Shown: positions 26,736-36,952 of the stretch, piece by piece | How the letters are laid out: each line of letters opens with the position of its first letter | How positions within the stretch are numbered: position 1 is the stretch's first letter | Source of the DNA: an uncultured Oscillospiraceae bacterium | Lineage (GTDB): Bacteria > Bacillota > Clostridia > Oscillospirales > Oscillospiraceae | Assembly: GCA_947632005.1 (NCBI GenBank) | Contig: CANRNU010000002.1 | Location: 1 to 64,000, forward strand | DNA length: 64,000 bases | Reading direction: 5' to 3' | The notes under the pieces: model-generated | What the model was told of the DNA's origin: nothing | The model's input: the letters and a program-made list of their open reading frames with translations, nothing else | The model's database searches: none | Position numbers and translations under genes: made by a program

Positions 26736-28814
26736 GTGGAGAGATTTTATAGGGGCGTGGTGCGCCGGCGGCGGCTCATCCTGGTGCTGTTCCTGCTGGG
26801 GGCGGCGGCTTGCCTGGTGTTGAAGGGCCTTGTCCGGGTCAACTACGATGTGAACAAGTACCTGCCTGCGGACACCGCCTCCACCGTCTCCATCCAGGTG
26901 CTGGGGGAGGAGTTCGAGGGCGGCATCCCCAACGCCCGGGTCATGGTGAAGGACGTCACCATCCCGGAGGCGCTGGAGTACAAAAAGCGCCTGGCCGATA
27001 TCCCCGGGGTGCAGGCCGTGTCCTGGCTGGACGACTCGGCGGATATCACCGTGCCCATGTCCGCCATGGACGAGGACGCCCTGCGGACCTATTACCGGGA
27101 CGGGGCGGCGCTGTTCACCGTCACCGTGTCGGAGGACGATTATGTGGAGGCGGTGACCGGTATCCGGGCGCTGGCGGGGGAGAGCGGCGCGGCCACCGGC
27201 TCCGCCGTGTCCCAGGCGGACTCCGCCACGGGGACCATGGGGGAGGTGCAGGTCATCGGCGCCTTCGGCGTGGCCTTTGCCCTGCTGGTGCTGGCTTTGA
27301 CCACCACCAGCTTCCTGGAACCGCTGCTGGTGCTGGCGGGTCTGGGGGTGGCAGTGTTCGTCAACGCCGGGACCAACCTGATCTTCGGGGAGATATCCTT
27401 TGTCACCAACGCCTGCGGCAGCATCCTGCAGATGGCCGTCTCTTTGGACTACTCGGTGTTTTTGCTGCACCGGTTCGAAGAGTGCCGGGCCCTGCGGCAT
27501 GACACGGAGGGGGCCATGGTGGAGGCCCTGTGCAAGTCCACTGCCTCCATCCTCTCCAGCGGCCTGACCACGGTGATCGGCTTTCTGGCCCTGGTGCTGA
27601 TGCGCTTCCGGCTGGGGGCGGACCTGGGACTCGCCCTGGCCAAGGGCATCGCCATCAGCCTGGTGACGGCGTTTTTCTTCATGCCCTCTCTCATCCTGGC
27701 CACCCTGCCCCTGGCGGACAGGCTCCGGCACCGGCCCCTGCTGCCCAGCTTCGGAGGCTTTGGCCGGCTGGTCCGGGCGGTGACCCGGCCCCTGGCGGTG
27801 CTGTTCGTGGTCATCATCGCCCCGGCGTATCTTGCCTCCAACGCCAACGCCTTCTATTACGGCTCCGCCCAGATGTTCTCCCCCGAGTCCCGGTATGGCC
27901 GGGACACCGCCGCCATCGAGGACGTCTTCGGCCGGAGCGATACCTATGTGCTGATGGTCCCCGGTCGGGACACGGCGGTCCAGGCGGAGCTGAGCGCGGA
28001 CCTGCACGGGCTGGACCACGTGACCAGCATCATCTCCTATGTGGACATGGCCGGGGCGGAGATCCCCCTGGAGTACCTGGACGAGAACACCCTGGCTCTT
28101 CTCATGAGCGACGACTACAGCCGCATGGTCCTCTCGGTGGACGTGCCCGCCGAGGGGGCGGAGACCTTCGCCCTGGTGGAGCAGGTCCGGGCTGCGGCGG
28201 AGAAGTATTACCCCGGCGCGTACTACCTGGCCGGGAACGGGGTGAGCACCTATGACCTGATGACCACCGTCACATCCGACCTGGCCAAGGTGAATTTGGT
28301 GGCCATTGGGGCGGTGTTTTTGGTGCTGCTGCTCACCATGCGCTCGCTGTGGCTGCCGGTGCTGCTGGTGCTGTGCATCGAGACGGCCATCTGGCTCAAC
28401 CTCTCGGTGCCCTACTTTGCCGGCACGCCCATCTTCTATATCACCTATCTTATCATCAGCTCCATCCAGCTGGGAGCCACGGTGGATTATGCCATTTTGA
28501 TGACCGACCGGTACCGGGAAAACCGCGGGGACCTGCCCCGGCGGGAGGCGCTGGTGAAGACCGTGGCGGACACGGCGGTGTCCATTCTGACCTCCGGCAG
28601 CGTGCTGGCGGTGGTGGGGCTTTTGATGGGCTACATGTCCTCCAACCAGCTGCTGGCCCAGCTGGGACTGCTGCTGGGCCGGGGCGCTTTGTTCTCCCTG
28701 GGAGCGGTGCTGTTCGTGCTGCCGGGGCTGCTGGGCATGACGGACAGACTGGTCATGGGACGGCGGAAGGCGGTGCCGCATAAGCATGAGATGAAAAGGG
28801 GAGCGGGGATATGA
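26736..28814 (+). CDS. MMPL-family RND transporter
   Basis: Two blocks of TMs with VNYDVNKYLP...; GTG start after ggagaggggga RBS. Confidence 0.88.
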   Translation: MERFYRGVVRRRRLILVLFLLGAAACLVLKGLVRVNYDVNKYLPADTASTVSIQVLGEEFEGGIPNARVMVKDVTIPEALEYKKRLADIPGVQAVSWLDDSADITVPMSAMDEDALRTYYRDGAALFTVTVSEDDYVEAVTGIRALAGESGAATGSAVSQADSATGTMGEVQVIGAFGVAFALLVLALTTTSFLEPLLVLAGLGVAVFVNAGTNLIFGEISFVTNACGSILQMAVSLDYSVFLLHRFEECRALRHDTEGAMVEALCKSTASILSSGLTTVIGFLALVLMRFRLGADLGLALAKGIAISLVTAFFFMPSLILATLPLADRLRHRPLLPSFGGFGRLVRAVTRPLAVLFVVIIAPAYLASNANAFYYGSAQMFSPESRYGRDTAAIEDVFGRSDTYVLMVPGRDTAVQAELSADLHGLDHVTSIISYVDMAGAEIPLEYLDENTLALLMSDDYSRMVLSVDVPAEGAETFALVEQVRAAAEKYYPGAYYLAGNGVSTYDLMTTVTSDLAKVNLVAIGAVFLVLLLTMRSLWLPVLLVLCIETAIWLNLSVPYFAGTPIFYITYLIISSIQLGATVDYAILMTDRYRENRGDLPRREALVKTVADTAVSILTSGSVLAVVGLLMGYMSSNQLLAQLGLLLGRGALFSLGAVLFVLPGLLGMTDRLVMGRRKAVPHKHEMKRGAGI

Positions 28815-30841
28815 AGACCGGAAAGAGATGTTTCGCGGCGGCCATGGCGGGGGCGCTGCTGCTGTCGTGCACCCCGGCGGCCCTGGGCGCGGGACAGACT
28901 GTGCCCAAGGAAGAAGTGGTTTACATAAATCTGGACACCGCCGGCGCGGTCCAGTCGGTGGACGTGGTGAACATCTTCGAGCTGGCCCAGGCGGGACAGA
29001 TCGTGGACCACGGGCATTATGAGAGCGTGCGCAACATGACCACCACCGACCCGCTGACCCTGGCGGGGGACACGGTCACGGCGGAGGCAGGGCCCGGCAG
29101 GCTCTATTATGAGGGGCGGCTCACGGACGCGGAGATACCCTGGGAGATATCCCTGCGGTATTTTCTGGACGGACAGGAGCTCTCCGCCCAGGAGCTGGCC
29201 GGAAAGAGCGGGGCGCTGGAGATACGCATGACGGTGCGGGAAAATCCCCGCTGCACAGGGGATTTCTTCGACACCTACGCCCTGCAGGCGTCCTTCACCC
29301 TGGACGGGGACAAGTGCTCGGACATCACGGCGGAGGGGGCCACGGCGGCCAATGTGGGCAGCGATAAGCAGCTGACCTATACCATCCTGCCCGGCCGGGG
29401 GGCGGACATCTCCATCACTGCCCGGGTGACGGACTTTGAGATGGACGGGGCGGCCATCAACGGCGTGCCCCTGTCCCTGGACGTGGAGGTGGACGACGAG
29501 GCCCTGCTGGGAAAGGTGACGGAGCTGACGGACGCCGTCAAGACCCTGGACGAGGGAGCCGCGGAGCTGTCCGGCGGGGCGGAGACCCTGGCGGAGAGCG
29601 TGAGCGGCGACCTTTTGACAGGTGTGGACCAGGTCGCCAGCGGCGCGTCCAGCGTCAGCGCCGGGGCCGGTACCCTTAAGGCCGGAGGGAGCTCCGTAAA
29701 CGCCGGGGCGTCCAGCGTCAGCGCCGGCGCGGGCGAGGTGAGCGCGGGCGCCCAGGAGCTGAACGCCGGCCTGGCTGATCTGGAGACGGGCCTGGCCACG
29801 CTGGACAGCAGTTCCTCCAGCCTGACGGAGGGCTCGGCGGCGATATTGACGGCCCTTCAGCAGGTCCAGACCGCGGTGGACGGCGTGGAGCTGACCGACG
29901 AGGACGTGACCACCGTCAAGACAGAGCTGGAGAGCATCCAGACTTCCGCCACGGGCATGGCGGACCAGCTCAGCGGCGCGGCGACGATAATCACGGCGCT
30001 GCAGACGATCGAGGGGACGTATGAGACCATCGCGGCCTCCCTGGCAGCGGCCATCGCCGAGCTGCCGGAGGAGACGGACAAGACAGCCCTGAACGGGGCG
30101 CTCAGCTCGCTGCAAAGCAACAATACCGCTCTATCAGAGAGCGTGGGAGGGCTGGTGACCCTGAGCGGGCTGGCGGGAACCCTGTCCACAGACCTGGCGG
30201 CAGTGGCGGCGGTGGCGGGAGAATTGGCGGGCCATGTGGATGATCTGCCCACGCTGCTGGGAGAGATCCAGACCGGGGTGGACACCCTGGTGGCGGACTA
30301 TACCGCCTTGGACACAGGCATCCAGACTTATACCCAGGGCGTGGCGGACGCCTACGCCGGGTGCACGGCCTTGGCAGCAGGAAGCGCGACCCTGGCGGCG
30401 GGCAGCGCCAGCCTGGCCACGGGAGCCAGCGAGCTATACAGCGGGACCGGCCAGCTCCTGGGAGGCATCAACAGCCTCTCCAGCGGGGCGGGGACCCTGT
30501 CCCAGGGGGCCCAGGCCCTGTCCGGCGGCGCGGCGGAATTGGCCGAGGGCGTGGGAGAGCTGTCCGGCGGCGCGGCAGAGCTGGCCGAGGGGACTGCCGC
30601 CATGCGGGAGCAGACCGACGGCATGGACACAAAGATCGGGGAGCAGGTGGACGCCCTGCTGGACGATATCACCGGCGGCAGCGGTCCGGTCGTGTCCTTC
30701 GTCTCGGCGGAGAATACCTCCGTGAAGGCGGTGCAGTTCGTCATCCGCACCCCCGCCATCGAAAAGACCGCCCCGGCCACGCCTGCGCCGGAGCCGGCGG
30801 AGGAGACTTCCTTCTGGGAGAAGCTGACGGCGCTGTTTTGA
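28811..30841 (+). CDS. YhgE/Pip-like secreted protein with heptad (xxxLxxG-like) repeats
   Basis: Signal peptide; repeated LSGGAAELAEG / SAGAGTLKAG / LAAGSATLAAGSASL units; overlaps MMPL gene. Confidence 0.75.
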   Translation: MKTGKRCFAAAMAGALLLSCTPAALGAGQTVPKEEVVYINLDTAGAVQSVDVVNIFELAQAGQIVDHGHYESVRNMTTTDPLTLAGDTVTAEAGPGRLYYEGRLTDAEIPWEISLRYFLDGQELSAQELAGKSGALEIRMTVRENPRCTGDFFDTYALQASFTLDGDKCSDITAEGATAANVGSDKQLTYTILPGRGADISITARVTDFEMDGAAINGVPLSLDVEVDDEALLGKVTELTDAVKTLDEGAAELSGGAETLAESVSGDLLTGVDQVASGASSVSAGAGTLKAGGSSVNAGASSVSAGAGEVSAGAQELNAGLADLETGLATLDSSSSSLTEGSAAILTALQQVQTAVDGVELTDEDVTTVKTELESIQTSATGMADQLSGAATIITALQTIEGTYETIAASLAAAIAELPEETDKTALNGALSSLQSNNTALSESVGGLVTLSGLAGTLSTDLAAVAAVAGELAGHVDDLPTLLGEIQTGVDTLVADYTALDTGIQTYTQGVADAYAGCTALAAGSATLAAGSASLATGASELYSGTGQLLGGINSLSSGAGTLSQGAQALSGGAAELAEGVGELSGGAAELAEGTAAMREQTDGMDTKIGEQVDALLDDITGGSGPVVSFVSAENTSVKAVQFVIRTPAIEKTAPATPAPEPAEETSFWEKLTALF

Positions 30842-30862
30842 GACGAAAATGGGATAAAAAAT

Positions 30863-30884
30863 GCCCCGGGACATCTGTCCCGGG
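30863..30884. terminator. Bidirectional terminator
   Basis: CCCCGGGAC atct GTCCCGGGG between convergent genes. Confidence 0.75.
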
Positions 30885-30895
30885 GCTTGCGTTCG

Positions 30896-32071
30896 TCATG
30901 AAGTTTCGTCCCTCGCCCGGAGCCTTTGAAGGCCCCATTTTTGCAGGGGCTTTTCCCAGGCGTAGGTCAGCAGTATCGACAGCGCGGCCACGCCCAGAAA
31001 GCACACCAGCGTGTACCGGGTCTGCCAGGGCTGCTCATAGGCCATGTTGGGGTTCTCCGCCGCCAGATAGGGCGGGATGCGCCACTCCTTCAGCCGGCAG
31101 GCCAAAAACTGGTGCCAGATATAGAAGCTGTAGGAGGCGTCGGACAGAACGCGGGTGACAGGGTTGTCCAGCGCGCGCTCCATCCTCTCCGGGGCCAGAC
31201 AGCCGCACAGCAAAAAGCAGCCTCCCAGCAGGCCCAGGGGCAGCCGCCAGAACATCTGGCCGTGGCGGAGCGCCTCGTAATCGGGGGGATTTTGCTTGTA
31301 CATGATGGCCAGCATCCCCCCAAAGCACAGGAGCATCCCCGCCGGCGCGATGATACGCCGGGCCTTGGCGGACGGGAGGCCCTTCCGCTCCAGTCCCGCC
31401 AGCACCCAGGCGGCGCCCATGCCGCAGGCGTACAGGTCCAGCTGGGCGGGGAGCTGGTTGAACAGGAAGGAACTGTCGCTCTTGGTGGCCACCCAGGACC
31501 GGAAGAACAGGGCGATCACCACCAGGCTGAGGCAGGTCTCGCCGGGGCGCTTCACATAGAACCGGGCGATGGCCGGCCAGAGGACGTAGAACATCACCTC
31601 CACCGACAGCGTCCAGATGGTGGCCGCCGTGGGGGAGAGCATGTATGTGTCAAAGGCCAGGGTGTGGGTGAAGGTGAAGTGCATGACCAGGTCCTTCACC
31701 ATGAAGCCGGTGGAATGGTACAGCCCCCGGGGGAGGGCGTAAAAAAGCGTGGTGAGGATGACGCACAGATAGTAGCCCGGGGCGATGCGCCAGAACCGGC
31801 GGCGGTAGAAATCCGCGGGCCGGACCAGGACCTCCGCCTCCGCCTGCCGGGCCGCCGGCAGCGCCAGCAGAAAGCCGGACAGCAGCAGCATCTCGTCCAC
31901 CATCATGTAGCCGTGGCGGATGATCTGCTGGAGGTTTACATAAAAACTTCCAATATGGAATCCCGGGTCCAGCCAGCTCTGCTGCCAGATGTGGAACCAG
32001 CCCACGATGAGGATGCTGGCCACCCGCAGGACGTCCGGTGCGGCCATCCGGCCCATGCGCTTTTCACCCAT
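30896..32071 (-). CDS. Acyltransferase 3 family protein
   Basis: Multi-TM; RRRFWRIAPGYYLCV, LLSGFLLALP, WTLSVEVMFYVLWP. Confidence 0.9.
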   Translation of the reverse strand: MGEKRMGRMAAPDVLRVASILIVGWFHIWQQSWLDPGFHIGSFYVNLQQIIRHGYMMVDEMLLLSGFLLALPAARQAEAEVLVRPADFYRRRFWRIAPGYYLCVILTTLFYALPRGLYHSTGFMVKDLVMHFTFTHTLAFDTYMLSPTAATIWTLSVEVMFYVLWPAIARFYVKRPGETCLSLVVIALFFRSWVATKSDSSFLFNQLPAQLDLYACGMGAAWVLAGLERKGLPSAKARRIIAPAGMLLCFGGMLAIMYKQNPPDYEALRHGQMFWRLPLGLLGGCFLLCGCLAPERMERALDNPVTRVLSDASYSFYIWHQFLACRLKEWRIPPYLAAENPNMAYEQPWQTRYTLVCFLGVAALSILLTYAWEKPLQKWGLQRLRARDETS

Positions 32072-32765
32072 GGACCGTGTCCTCCCGACCGCGGCGCCGC
32101 GGCTCCTCCGGCAGGGGCGCGTGCTCCTCCCGGGTCTTCACGGCCATGCACCGGTGGATGGGGACGCCCTCGGCGTAGAACCGGCTCTCATAGTTGGTCA
32201 TTATCCCGGTGGGGCCGTCCGCGTGCAGGTCCCGGGTGACCTCCCGCAGCTCATAGCCCAGGGCGGCGAATTGCTCCAGGGACCAGTCGAACAGCCAGCT
32301 CTGGTCGGTCTTGTACTCGATGCGGCCGCCTATGGGCAGCGCGTCCCAGTACATGGCCAGGAAGCTGGGGGCGGTGAGCCGGTGCTTGGCCTCCTTCTTG
32401 CGGGGCCAGGGGTCGGGAAAGTTGATGTAGATGACAGATACCTCCCCGGGGGCAAAGATGTCCGGGAGGTTGACCACGTCTGTGTCGATGAAGCGGACGT
32501 TCCGGATGTCCTCGGCGCAGACCCGCTCCATGGCGGTGACCATGGCGTTGGGGACCTTCTCCAGGGCCACCAGCAGCACGTCCGGCTCGGCCTGGGCCAC
32601 GCCGGCGGTGAAGGCACCCTTGCCGCAGCCCATCTCTGCCCGGACCTCCTGGCAGCCGGGCAGCAGGTCCGCCCAATGGCCCTTCATGTCCGCCGGTACG
32701 AACACCTGTACCGCCGCGCACTTCTCCATCCGGGGTATGAGATTTTTCTTGTTCCGCATCCGCAT
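32064..32765 (-). CDS. trmB: tRNA (guanine-N7-)-methyltransferase TrmB
   Basis: AEMGCGKGAF; INFPDPWPRKKEAKHRL; YKTDQSWLFDW. Confidence 0.95.
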   Translation of the reverse strand: MRMRNKKNLIPRMEKCAAVQVFVPADMKGHWADLLPGCQEVRAEMGCGKGAFTAGVAQAEPDVLLVALEKVPNAMVTAMERVCAEDIRNVRFIDTDVVNLPDIFAPGEVSVIYINFPDPWPRKKEAKHRLTAPSFLAMYWDALPIGGRIEYKTDQSWLFDWSLEQFAALGYELREVTRDLHADGPTGIMTNYESRFYAEGVPIHRCMAVKTREEHAPLPEEPRRRGREDTVHG

Positions 32766-32936
32766 AAGCCAGCATCCTCACAAAAAATGTTCCTACAGAT
32801 TATAAAGGAACCGGAGCCCGATTGCAAGAGGGACGCCCCGGGCAGATGAGTTGACAAAAGGCAGTGGGGGGGTATAATATCCCATTCCTTAAAATGTAAC
32901 ATTGCGATCTTATACACCTACGGGAGGGAGAAAGCC

Positions 32937-35816
32937 ATGAAAAAACGTCTGTTGGCGCTGCTGCTGGCGGCAGTGATGGTGCTGAGCCTGGCCGTGACGG
33001 CCTTTGCCGAGGAACGGACCGCCGAGCTGGAGCAGACCGGGACGGAGGCCGCCGAGACCGCGGCCGACCAGGCAAAGGATACCGGACCTGCGGAGGACGC
33101 CGGCGCGGACGTCACCGAAGAGACGGCTGACACGGATGACGTGGACGACGAAGTCCAGGACGAAGAGGTCACCGACGACAACAAAGTCCAGGACGCCGAG
33201 ACCGCCGACGATGACGAGACCGGCGAGGACGCCGGGACCGCCGACGAGGCGGAACTTATGACGGCGGCCAATGAGCCGTCTCCGGCTTTGTCGGATGGGA
33301 CCAGCGTGATCGTGACCGTGACGGACAAGACCGGGCGGAACCTGTCCCTCAGCAAGGCCGACGGCAGCCCGTTCCATAGCGGCGAGACGTTGGAACAGAG
33401 CGAAAACGGCGCCTATGAGCTGAAGGTCACGCCGGGCGGTCGGGACATCGGCGTCGCCATTTACGGCATCACCATTTTCAAAGACAGCTATACCAACTGC
33501 GATGAGAATGGGCTGTTTCTGTTCCGGGACTTGGACAATGACGGCCGGGTGTCCATCACCCTGGACGTGCTGGAGGGGTTCCAGCTGTCTGTGGTCAATG
33601 AGACCGGGGCTTCCTGCGAGATCCTGGACCCCACGGCCGGCGACAGCAAGGTGGAAAACGGCGCGTGGGTCTATGCGCCTTCCTTGAAATCGACCGACGT
33701 GATGCTGACGGCAAGTCTGGACCAGGGGTACGTCTTTGACGCCGGGCCGGACTATATGGAATACAGTACCGGCGGCGGGAGCCGCAATCTCTTGGTGGAG
33801 GATAGAAACAACGACCGGAAGGTGACCCTCACCGTGGTGAAAGGGGTGACCCTGCACATAGATGCCGGCGAGGATGACGAGGACGGCTCGAACATGCTGT
33901 CTGTCGGCGAAGACGTGAGAGGCCGCCTCCTCGAGGATGGAGCCGCGCTGATGCCGGGCAAGGCCATCTACGTGGAGGTGACGAGCGACAATCAGGTGGT
34001 GGCGGAGCACGCCGCGGTGGTGCCTTGCAGGGAGCTCTATCAGTCCGGCTATTATCTGGATGCGGGGTGCGGCGAAGTGACCCGCGTCTTCGAGGTGACG
34101 CCGGACGGCACCGGCGATGTGACCGTCCATGTGGTGCCCTCCGAGGACGAGGCGCCCACGCCGGTGCACATCAAGTATGAGGGCGAGATGGAGGGGTTCT
34201 CCAAAGAGCCGACGATAAATTATGCCTTCCCCCTGTATATATTCGAGCTCCCCCTCAATCCGGGCTACGCCATCAAGGTGAACGGCGTGCTGTGCGCCGA
34301 TGCCGTGGTGGCGGTGGGCACGGGGCTGACGGAGGTGGTGGTCACCTGCGTGAAGCTGGCCGCCGACGCCAAACTGGCGGTGGAGGGAGACGCATCCGCC
34401 CTGGTGGGCTCCTTTGACGGAGAGACCTATTTGTTGGACGGCGATCAGCTGGACGGGGGCATCGGCTTGATCCTGATGAAAAACGGCTGGGCCATCACCG
34501 GCGTCACGGGCGGCACCTGCTCTTTCATTGATCCGATGATCGATCCGGTGATCAACGCGCCCGGCGGCGAGATCTATCGGTTCTACTTCGTCCAGGCGAT
34601 AGAGAGCACCCTGACCATCACGGTGGAGAAGACGGCCCCGGCCCGCTGGGTCCGGCTGCGGCTGATCAACGACTACCCCGATCAGGTGAAGGTGGACGCA
34701 GGCACCATGGACGGCCTGTTCATCGCCATACCGGAATACACCCTGGGCGATCTGTCTGTGGATATCTATTCCCCGGAGGAGGGCGGCTCGGTGGATGCCT
34801 ACGTCATCACCGGCGAGGGCTGCAAAATAGAGGAGACGGTCTATGAGTCCCTGAAGTCGTACTCCCTGAAGGTGAACGACGGTGTTGACGAGGTGGTCCT
34901 CCGGGTGGCGCTGAAGACTGAGCTGGACGCCAAGGCCCCCGGTGACCCCACGGCGGACGCCCCCGGCGTGGCGGACCAGGCCGGGACGGAGAAGGAGCTT
35001 TTGGATACGGCCACCGATGTGGTGAACCAGGCGGTGCAGGGCAAGACTACCGCCGGCGTGACCGAGGAGGACGCGGAGAAGATCGCCGAGCACGTGGCCG
35101 CGGGCGATACGATCACCACCCAGCTGGTGGCGGAGCTGATGAGCGAGACCCCGGACGCGGACGCCATCGCCCAGGCCGCCGGGGAGGACGCCACCGTGTC
35201 CAAGTATGTGAACGCCAGGATCCTGGTGCAGGCCGGCGGCGAGACCATCGGCAGCATCACCCAGACCAACGCCCCCATCGCGCTGGCCGTGACGCTGAGC
35301 GAGGAGGAGCTGGCCAAGGGGCTGATCTTCTTCGTGGTCCGGGTCCACGACAGCAGGACGGACATCCTGCCGGCCCGGTGCAGCGGTAACGTGCTCACCT
35401 TCTACACGGATCAGTTCTCCACCTTCGGCGTGGCCTATACCAGCGACATCTCCTACGCCACTGTGAGCCCCATCCCGGACCAGAAGTGGACGGGCAAGGC
35501 CGTCACTCCGGGCGTGACGGTGACCGCCAACGGCAGGACCCTCACCGCGGGCACGGACTATGATGTCCGTTACGAGAGTAACACCGACGCCGGAACGGCG
35601 AAGGTGATCATCACGGGCAAGGACCCCTACACAGGCACCGTGACCCTCCCCTTCAAGATCGTCAAGACCGCCGCCTCCGGCGGCACGGGCAGCGGCAGCG
35701 CCACGGCCCCCAACACCGGGGACGGGGCGGACGCCGCCCTGTGGGCGGGCCTGCTGGCCCTGAGCGCGGCCGGACTGGGTCTGGTCCTCGGCAGGAAAAA
35801 ACGGACTGAAAAGTAA
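32937..35816 (+). CDS. Large secreted surface protein with LPXTG-like C-terminus
   Basis: Signal peptide MKKRLLALLLAAVMVLSLAVTAFAEE; acidic repeat-rich N-terminus; C-terminus APNTGDGADAALWAGLLALSAAGLGLVLGRKKRTEK. Confidence 0.85.
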   Translation: MKKRLLALLLAAVMVLSLAVTAFAEERTAELEQTGTEAAETAADQAKDTGPAEDAGADVTEETADTDDVDDEVQDEEVTDDNKVQDAETADDDETGEDAGTADEAELMTAANEPSPALSDGTSVIVTVTDKTGRNLSLSKADGSPFHSGETLEQSENGAYELKVTPGGRDIGVAIYGITIFKDSYTNCDENGLFLFRDLDNDGRVSITLDVLEGFQLSVVNETGASCEILDPTAGDSKVENGAWVYAPSLKSTDVMLTASLDQGYVFDAGPDYMEYSTGGGSRNLLVEDRNNDRKVTLTVVKGVTLHIDAGEDDEDGSNMLSVGEDVRGRLLEDGAALMPGKAIYVEVTSDNQVVAEHAAVVPCRELYQSGYYLDAGCGEVTRVFEVTPDGTGDVTVHVVPSEDEAPTPVHIKYEGEMEGFSKEPTINYAFPLYIFELPLNPGYAIKVNGVLCADAVVAVGTGLTEVVVTCVKLAADAKLAVEGDASALVGSFDGETYLLDGDQLDGGIGLILMKNGWAITGVTGGTCSFIDPMIDPVINAPGGEIYRFYFVQAIESTLTITVEKTAPARWVRLRLINDYPDQVKVDAGTMDGLFIAIPEYTLGDLSVDIYSPEEGGSVDAYVITGEGCKIEETVYESLKSYSLKVNDGVDEVVLRVALKTELDAKAPGDPTADAPGVADQAGTEKELLDTATDVVNQAVQGKTTAGVTEEDAEKIAEHVAAGDTITTQLVAELMSETPDADAIAQAAGEDATVSKYVNARILVQAGGETIGSITQTNAPIALAVTLSEEELAKGLIFFVVRVHDSRTDILPARCSGNVLTFYTDQFSTFGVAYTSDISYATVSPIPDQKWTGKAVTPGVTVTANGRTLTAGTDYDVRYESNTDAGTAKVIITGKDPYTGTVTLPFKIVKTAASGGTGSGSATAPNTGDGADAALWAGLLALSAAGLGLVLGRKKRTEK

Positions 35817-35830
35817 ACGCTTTCCCGGCG

Positions 35831-35862
35831 GCCCCCGGCTCCTCGGAGCCGGGGGCTTTTTT
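35831..35862 (+). terminator. Intrinsic terminator
   Basis: GCCCCCGGCTCC tc GGAGCCGGGGGC TTTTTT. Confidence 0.9.
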
Positions 35863-35956
35863 GCCATTTTATAAAAACTTCATGATTCGGTCACAAAACC
35901 CTTGCGCCATGGGTGTACAATAGGCGAGGACTTTGAAGGACAAAGGAGGGGGCTTT

Positions 35957-36952
35957 ATGATCGAGGTGAGCCACCTTACGAAGCGATACGGGGGCCGGAC
36001 GGCCGTGGAGGACCTGACCTTCACGGTGGAGAGCGGCACTGTGTACGGATTTCTGGGCCCGAACGGCGCCGGCAAGAGCACTACGATGAATATATTGGCC
36101 GGGTGCCTGGCCGCCACGGAGGGAAAGGTCACCGTGGACGGCCACGATATTTTCGACGAACCCATCCAGGCCAAACGGCGGGTGGGCTATCTGCCGGAGC
36201 AGCCGCCGCTCTATCTGGATATGACGGTGCGGGAATATCTGAGCTTCGTGGCCCGGGCCAAGGGCGTGAAGATACCGGACCTGGAGAAGCAGCTGGAGCG
36301 GGTCATCGCCGTGACCGGCACGGCGGAGGTGGCCGACCGGCTGATCAGCAATCTGTCCAAGGGCTTCCGCCAGCGGGTGGGCATCGCCCAGGCCCTGCTG
36401 GGGGACCCGGCGGTCATCATCCTGGACGAGCCCACGGTGGGGCTGGACCCCCTGCAGATCGTGGAGATACGCCGGCTCATCCGCTCCCTGGGCAAGGATC
36501 ACACGGTCATCCTGTCCACGCATATCCTGGGCGAGGTCCAGACCGTGTGCGACCGGGTGCTGATGATACACAAGGGCCATCTGGTGGCCAGCGGCACCCC
36601 GGCGGAACTGGAAGAGCAGTTTGCCGGAAAGATCACCTACCACATCCGGGTGAAGGCCGGGTCCCTGGAGGCACGGGAGGCCCTGGAGGCCGTGCCGGGG
36701 GTGCTGAGCGTGGAGGAGACGGAGAACAGCGATGGCCGGTGCGCCTTGGAGGTGTCCGTCTCGGACGCCGGAGAGGGCATGGATGAACGCCTCAGCTTTG
36801 CCCTCAGCGACAAGCGCATCCCGGTGCTGCGCCTGGAGCGGGAGCAGGCCAGTCTGGAGGACGTGTTCCTGGCTCTGACCAAGGAGGCGGACGACCAGAT
36901 GGAGAAGGAAAAGTCCGGGAAAAAGACCGGAAAGGGGGGCAGGCGCCCATGA
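35957..36952 (+). CDS. ABC transporter ATP-binding protein
   Basis: GPNGAGKSTTMNIL; LSKGFRQRVGIAQAL; VIILDEPTVGLDP. Confidence 0.95.
   Translation: MIEVSHLTKRYGGRTAVEDLTFTVESGTVYGFLGPNGAGKSTTMNILAGCLAATEGKVTVDGHDIFDEPIQAKRRVGYLPEQPPLYLDMTVREYLSFVARAKGVKIPDLEKQLERVIAVTGTAEVADRLISNLSKGFRQRVGIAQALLGDPAVIILDEPTVGLDPLQIVEIRRLIRSLGKDHTVILSTHILGEVQTVCDRVLMIHKGHLVASGTPAELEEQFAGKITYHIRVKAGSLEAREALEAVPGVLSVEETENSDGRCALEVSVSDAGEGMDERLSFALSDKRIPVLRLEREQASLEDVFLALTKEADDQMEKEKSGKKTGKGGRRP

Noticed and set aside
26529-28787. 752-aa minus-strand ORF opposite the MMPL gene
   Set aside because: Shadow ORF; His/Gln/Gly-rich without domain signals.
32910-35867. 985-aa minus-strand ORF opposite the 32937 secreted protein
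   Set aside because: Composition (His/Gly/Val/Gln-rich, no motifs) is that of an antisense shadow of a GC-rich gene; the plus strand has signal peptide, RBS and anchor.
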